From Lycocorax pyrrhopterus obiensis (taxonomy: Eukaryota; Chordata; Aves; Passeriformes; Paradisaeidae), in assembly GCA_014706295.1 (NCBI GenBank), contig JACSVZ010000007.1, positions 62,756,441 to 62,820,440 of the forward strand: a DNA stretch of 64,000 bases, given 5' to 3'. Both the position numbers and the translations under genes were made by a program. The stretch's first letter is position 1, and every line of letters starts with the position of its first letter. Below are positions 58,527 to 64,000 of the stretch, one piece after another. Under the pieces are notes generated by a model that was given only the letters and a program-made list of their open reading frames with translations, made no database searches and was not told the origin of the DNA.

Positions 58527-59430
58527 GTGGATATGCCTGTGGATATCCCTGTGGATATATCCATGGATATACTGTGGATATCTCTGTTGATATGCCTGTG
58601 GATATCCCTGTGGATATATCTATGGATATACTGTGGGTATTCCTGTGGATATATCCATGGATATACCTATGGATATGTTGTGGATATCTCTGATATATTG
58701 TGGATATTCCTGTGGATATATCCATGGAAATACTGTGGATATATCCATGGATGTACTGTGGATATCCCTGTGGATATATCCATGGAACTACTGTGGATAT
58801 CCCTGTGAATATATCCACGGATGTACTGTGGATATCCCTGTGGATATATCCATGGATGTACTGTGGGTATTCCTGTGGATAAATCCATGGATGTACTGTG
58901 GATATCCCTGTGGATATACCCATGGAAATACTGCGGATATCCCTGTGGATATATCCATGGATGTACCTATGGATATGTTGTGGGTATCCCTGATATATTG
59001 TGGATATCCCTGTGGATATATCCATGGATGTACTGTGGACATCCCTGTGGATATACCCATGGATACACCTATGGATATTCCTGTGGATATATCCATGGAT
59101 ATACTGTGGATATCCCTGTGGATATATCCATGGAAATACTGCGGATATCCCTGTGGATATATCCATGGATGTACTGTGGATATCCCTGTGGATATATCTA
59201 TGGATGTACTGCGGATATCGCTGTGGATATATCCATGGATACACCTATGGATATTCCTGTGGATATATCCATGGATGTACTGTGGGTATTCCTGAGGATA
59301 TATCCATGGATATGCCTGTGAATATCCCTGTGGATATATCCATGGATGTACTACCGATATTCCTGTGGATATATCCACGGATGTACTGTGGATATCCCTG
59401 TGGATATATCCATGGATATCCCCGTTTTGC
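58527..59430. repeat. 36-bp minisatellite rich in GGATATATCC/GGATATCC palindromes
   Basis: About 25 units of the form CCATGGATGTACTGTGGATATCCCTGTGGATATAT, with occasional variant blocks (ACCTATGGATATGTTG). Because most units are 36 bp, all frames stay open and long frames appear on both strands (up to 348 codons on -). They are periodic WIYPWMYCGYPCG-like repeats, not genes. Confidence 0.95.
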
Positions 59431-60184
59431 ACTGCCCAAAACACCTTCCCAAGAGATTATTTCCTCCTGCTTTCCCTCTTTCCCTTCTATTTTTGCAACA
59501 TCCCATAAACCCCAACCCATTCCCACATTTTATGTCCTGAATCTCCTGGAATTTTAGGATTGGGGTTTTTTTTCTCTTGTTTAAAAATCTCTGTTAATTC
59601 CCTGCCTTTTTCCTGCTGTAATCCCTTTGCTGGGGTTGTTTTCCAGGGATCTGGTGGTGCTTTGCCCATTCCCGGTTAAATTACCGAGTGACATCTACAG
59701 CATTCGCATCCTTAATTATTACCCTTTGTGCTAATTAGGCTGCTCCTTGCTGCCACTCTCCAGAGTGTCTGTTACAAAGATAGGTGGGATGCAACCAAAA
59801 TATTCCGTGAATATCCATCCTTTCCCAGTTTGGAACCGTTCCTTGGTGGTTCCATTTGCCCTTTCGGGTTTGGACAGCTCCGTTTGTGGGCAGGGCTGTG
59901 GGGCAAAACAGAACCTTTGGCAGGAGGGGATTTTTTTGGGGTTGTTCTCAAAGTCAAGGGAAAAAAATTTTCATGGAATTTGCTCTGGAGACAGGGATGG
60001 GATGGGATGGGATGGGTGAGTGGGGATGTGATGCGCTCCTGGAAATGTGCACGGATGGAAATGTCCCTGGAGGAGTAAAAGGGTTTTTACAGCGGCTCCG
60101 GGGCTGAGCCTGTGGCTCTCTTGATCCAGCTGCTGCCTGAAGGTTGTTCCCGTATCCCAAATGTGGTTTTGGGATAATTGCCTG

Positions 60185-60282
60185 GTGCTTGGGCACCTGG
60201 GACGGTGGAAGGTGTCCCTGCCCATGGCAGGGGGTGGAATGGGATGGGCTTTAGGGTCCCTCCCAACCCAAACCATTGGTGT
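60185..60282 (+). mobile_element. CR1 3' terminal fragment
   Basis: GACGGTGGAAGGTGTCCCTGCC to CCCAACCCAAACCATTGG. Confidence 0.8.
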
Positions 60283-60289
60283 GGGATTT

Positions 60290-61715
60290 ATTTTGCTCCA
60301 TTGCTGGACACAGAGATCCCTTCAGGGCCTGAGGTTAATTCCAGCTGGCTGGAAATACGGCAGGGAGTGGCTCCCAAACCTGTCCCTGGTTTTTCTGGGA
60401 GGAAATGGCCTTAGGAATCCATTCTGGGATGAATTAATGACTGTGTTCCTGCAGGTGTTCCCAGGCTGGCTCTGTTCTGGGTCTGGGATGTGCTGCAGGG
60501 TCTCCTCCTGAGCAGTTACCAAACCCAGAATTGGGCATTTTATAAAAACCGGTTTAATTATTAATTTTACACTTCTTTTAATGAGAATTAAAGCTTTTAT
60601 TAAATCCTGATGCCTTTATTCTCTCACTTCCAAGTTCTGGGAACCCTAATCCAGGGCTGCAGGGCCACCAAGAGCCTTTCACCCTCTCTAAATTCCCAGC
60701 TCCTCCTCCTCCTTCCCACCCTCTTTCCCATCTTTTCCATGGCGCCACAGAGCAGGAGAATCACCCCAACTGGGACAAATCCTGACGCGTGCGGGACATC
60801 CCCTCATGGAGCCGGCTCCTCTTTTGGGATGCAGACGGAGCTGGGATGTGGTGGAGGGAATTTGGGAGGCAGGCAGGACGTGCCGGTGGTCCCGGACCAG
60901 GCTGATCCCGGCTGGAATTGTGGGATGGGCGGATGCAGTTGTGTGCCCACACTTGGATTTTCGGTCACTCTAGATCTTCCATTTCTCATTTCCCTTCTTT
61001 TTTCCCCCACCTTCAAAGCCGGTGTTTTTGTCACCCGAAGCGAGCTCCTCATCAAACAAACCCAAGCCTCGGATGCTATAATTAGCAGGATATCCTAATT
61101 TTTCTTCGAGCCTAATTGGACGGCTTCTCCCATTTCGGTAAAATCCTAAACCTATCCTATTTTATGGCTCATTTGCCAGAAAAATCCCGCGAAGCTCTCG
61201 CAGCTTTATCACCCCTTGTCAATGGGTAAAGAGAGTCGGAGAGGAGGGGGGAAAGGAGTTCTGCTCTCTGCTCCTAAACCTCGCTGCTGCTGCTGGGAAA
61301 TCTCCCAGTTTCCCCAATTCCTGCTAATTGAGCAGCCTTCCCTGAGTGTTTGCTGATAACGAGCTGCTAAAAGGGCTCGGAGAACCGCCCCAAAACGCCC
61401 TGCGGGGGCTCAGCGTTTCCAGCTCTTCTTCCGGGGCTGTTTGGGGGAGTTTGGGGTGGATGCCATGGATCGTCGGCTGCGTCCACAGCAATTCCCAGCT
61501 CCAGGAGGGGGTTTAGCCCTTCCCGCTGCTGCGTTAATCCCATTAAATGCCCGCGGTGAGCTGCTAAATGGCCGGGCTTGTTTTCTCTTCCTAATGAGCC
61601 CAAATTAATCACCCACGATGGGTTCTCGCTGTTCATCGCTTTTCTTCCTCCTCGCTGACCTCCAGGGCAGGACGGGAGGGGTGGTTGGTAGCCAAAATCC
61701 AGCAATGCTGGCCCC
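60290..61715. other. non-coding stretch
   Basis: No repeat family seen. 61075-61200 is an AT-rich, TAAT-containing segment (ATAATTAGCAGG, CCTAATTTTT, GCCTAATTGG). Confidence 0.4.
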
Positions 61716-61721
61716 AAGTTG

Positions 61722-62100
61722 GCTTTGGGAAGGGGCTGGAGAATTCCTGAGGGAGCTGGGAAAGAGGCTCAGCCTGGAGAAAAGGAGGCTCAGGGGGACC
61801 TTGTGGCTCTGCACAACTCCCTGACAGGAGGGGGCAGCCGGGGGGGGTCGGGCTCTGCTCCCAGGGAACAGGGACAGGAGGAGAGGGAACGGCCTCAAGT
61901 TGAGCCAAGGAATGTTTAGGTTGGGTATTGGGAATATTTCTTCACAGAAAAGTTGCTCAGGGCGTGGTGGAGTCCCCGTCCCCGGCGAGATTCAAATCCC
62001 TGTGGATGTGGCGCTTGGGGGCGCAGGGCAGTGGTGGCCTTGGGGATGGCTGGACTCGATCTTGGAGGGCTTTTCCAACCTCAATGGCTCCGATTCCCTT
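61722..62100 (+). mobile_element. CR1 3' end (classic), long copy
   Basis: GAAGGGGCTGGAGAATTCC, CTCAGCCTGGAGAAAAGGAGG, GGGACCTTGTGGCTCTGC, GGAACGGCCTCAAGTTGAGCC, TTGGGTATTGGGAATATTTC and GGACTCGATCTTGGAGGGC. About 380 bp, the longest classic copy here. Confidence 0.85.
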
Positions 62101-62104
62101 TCCT

Positions 62105-63885
62105 GGAATAAAAGCAGCTGCCTGGGGCACGTGGTGGCTCAGTCCCGTGGGATCAGGTCTGCTCCTCACGCAGCAGGAACAGCTCCTGGGGCTCTGCTTG
62201 CAGAGCTCCTCCGTGGGGGTTTTTGCAGAGGTTTGAGCCTCTGGCTTTGGTCTAAAAGGTTTTGCAGCCCTCGTAATCTTCCTAAATCGCCACGGATGAG
62301 TCCTGGTGTTGCATCCTGGCAATCCATCCCTGGATTTACAGCCCAAGGAATTTGCTTCTGGCCCATCTCGAGATCCCTGGCGGCTCTGCTGTGCCCCACG
62401 AGGCTTCTGCAGGGGCTCTGTGCTGAAAACACTTCTGGCCTTGGAAGTTTTTCCAGGAAAGAGATCTGAGTTGCAGAAACTTTTAATCCTTTTATTTTTC
62501 CTTGATGCTTTTCTGACTCCAGCAGAGATTTAGGAAGTGCTGCGGCCTTGGCAAAGATCAGTGGATAGCCTGGTAAAGAGAGACTCTAAATTTGCTGTTT
62601 GGATGATTCCAGGGGGGAAAAGAGAGTTTGGAATGTTTAATTTAGTATTGAGCTAAGCTTCGTCATAAGGAGGGAGAAACCCCCATCTCAAATGAGAGAG
62701 GAACCTTTTGTTTTTTTTTTCCTGAAGCCTTTAATTAAAACCCTGAATAATTACATTTGTCCCGCTTAGTGGAATATTGGAGCAGAGGGTGGGAAGCTCC
62801 AGCTCTCTGCTACTCCAAAAAACCAGGCAGACACCTCTGTCTTTCCTATTTTTCCCTGCAAAGCTTTTTCCTCGTTTTCCAGCCTGGCTGTGTTTGGGAC
62901 CGGCTTATCCTGATCCTTTTCCCTTGCTAACGCTGTTTTTGAGCACAAAGAGTTGTTTTTCATCCCCCTCTCGGCTGCCTTTTGCCAAGCACACGGAGAG
63001 GAGCTGCCGCAGCAATCCTGTTTTACCTCTCTGGAAATAAGGCAGCCAGAAACATTTTCTCCTTCTCGCTGGTTTAAATTTACAGAAGTGAACAATCATT
63101 TCTGCAGCCTCTGAGAGAGAAATGTGGGGGGAAACAAACCGATCTTATCGACTTTTCCAGCTGGAGCAGCGCAGGGAACATTACTTAGAGCTCCACCATG
63201 CTCAGCTCTAATCCCATGAGATGTCTTTGTTGATGCATAAGCTGTGACCTAAAATATTGACTTTATAAAGTAATTGAATCCCCGAATCATGTTTCAGATG
63301 AAAAGCACTTGACAAATGGCTCCGGGAAGGAGCTGAGCCCAAAGTGTGGCTGGAATGGGATTTACTCTGCTTGACTCCTGGTGGCCTCTCCGGAGCAGAG
63401 CACAGAGCAGGAGGCCCTGCTCCAGGTTTGGGGGGAATGACAGGGCAAGAAGAGGTTCTCCCATTTTTTTTCCTTTTTTTTTTCTCACAGGAAGAAGGAT
63501 AATAAATCCTTCAGGCCTTATAGAAGAGATGAGAACAGAGCACTTGTGCAGGGTGAACATTTCGGCACAGAGTGACGGGGTGGGGATTTGTGGGCGCTGA
63601 ACTTGCTCTCTTGATTTGGTTTTCATCCAAGGGGAGATGATATCCAGTTCCTGCATCAAATTTGAGTTTCAGAGGCTCCAAATCCCTGCCTGGCCTCTCT
63701 GTATGGGCCAGTTCATCCCAAGTGATCCCACCGCCCCAAGCAGAGCTGCTGCTGGACGGAGAAGGGGAGATGGAAATGGGGAAAGGATGCAAAGCCAAAG
63801 GACCATGGTGAGACTCTGGTATGGACCAGATCTCATCCCTGAGCCATTTCCCTGGATCTCAGGGATAGCTGGGGCTGAGGGGGTG
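62105..63885. other. non-coding stretch
   Basis: No gene supported. 63190-63320 looks like unique sequence and ends with an AT-rich block (CTAAAATATTGACTTTATAA). Confidence 0.45.
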
Positions 63886-64000
63886 AAGATGAGGAGCTGA
63901 GGGGGTGAAGATGAGGCACTGAGGGGGTGAAGATGAGGGGCTGAGGAGTTGGAGTGCTGAGGGGTTGAAGATGAGGCGCTGAGGGGATGAAGATGAGGCG
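63886..64000. repeat. tandem repeat GCTGAGGGGGTGAAGATGAG, truncated by window end
   Basis: Five or more 19-24 bp units reach the last base of the window; the array continues outside. Confidence 0.9.

Noticed and set aside
58198..59244. 348-codon open frame on the - strand and 220-codon frame on +
   Set aside because: Pure translation of the 36-bp minisatellite; periodic in every frame, no start context, no domain.

Overview
This is vertebrate nuclear DNA, almost certainly from a songbird. Genes have short exons in long introns with GT-AG splice signals. CR1 LINE 3' ends are scattered throughout, most of them of a form I associate with passerines. The four long terminal repeats look like avian endogenous-retrovirus solo LTRs. 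The gene order POLE2 - DNAAF2 - MGAT2 - LRR1 - (7SL RNA) - RPS29 matches the human 14q21.3 block, which I know from memory.

Layout: (1) 1-14.16 kb: POLE2, + strand, exons 2-19. Exon 1 lies left of the window. One intron is a textbook AT-AC (U12-type) intron, one holds a solo LTR, and one holds a 9-unit minisatellite that starts at the splice donor. (2) 14.2-15.3 kb: spacer with an ERVK-like solo LTR. (3) 15.5-29.6 kb: DNAAF2, + strand, three coding exons, with three tandem YY1/RFX-type promoter modules and a Pro-rich repeat in exon 1. (4) 30.45-32.6 kb: MGAT2, - strand, single coding exon, convergent with DNAAF2, with a Gln tract in its stem. (5) 32.65-33.72 kb: an AT-rich degenerate tandem array full of TTCTAGAA motifs. 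(6) 35-42.7 kb: LRR1, - strand, four exons, with an E2F-like site and a GGGACC-type hexamer repeat upstream of the start codon. (7) 42.74-44.17 kb: G-rich minisatellites split by a likely solo LTR. (8) 44.49-45.56 kb: a 7SL (SRP) RNA gene on the - strand, divergent from RPS29 on the + strand, with four CRE-like sites between them. (9) 45.6-64 kb: no gene that I can support. It holds CR1 fragments, a second copy of the 639-bp LTR in opposite orientation, a 36-bp-unit minisatellite at 58.5-59.4 kb, and simple repeats.

Functional themes: POLE2 and LRR1 both act on the CMG replisome (leading-strand polymerase epsilon; CUL2-dependent unloading at termination). DNAAF2 preassembles ciliary dyneins. 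MGAT2 is a Golgi N-glycan enzyme. RPS29 and 7SL serve translation and protein targeting. The neighbours are not an operon; the order is conserved vertebrate synteny. I found no convincing new multi-gene system. The most interesting material is regulatory and structural: the promoter modules, the U12 intron, the heat-shock-element-like array, the shared 7SL/RPS29 promoter and the coding repeats.
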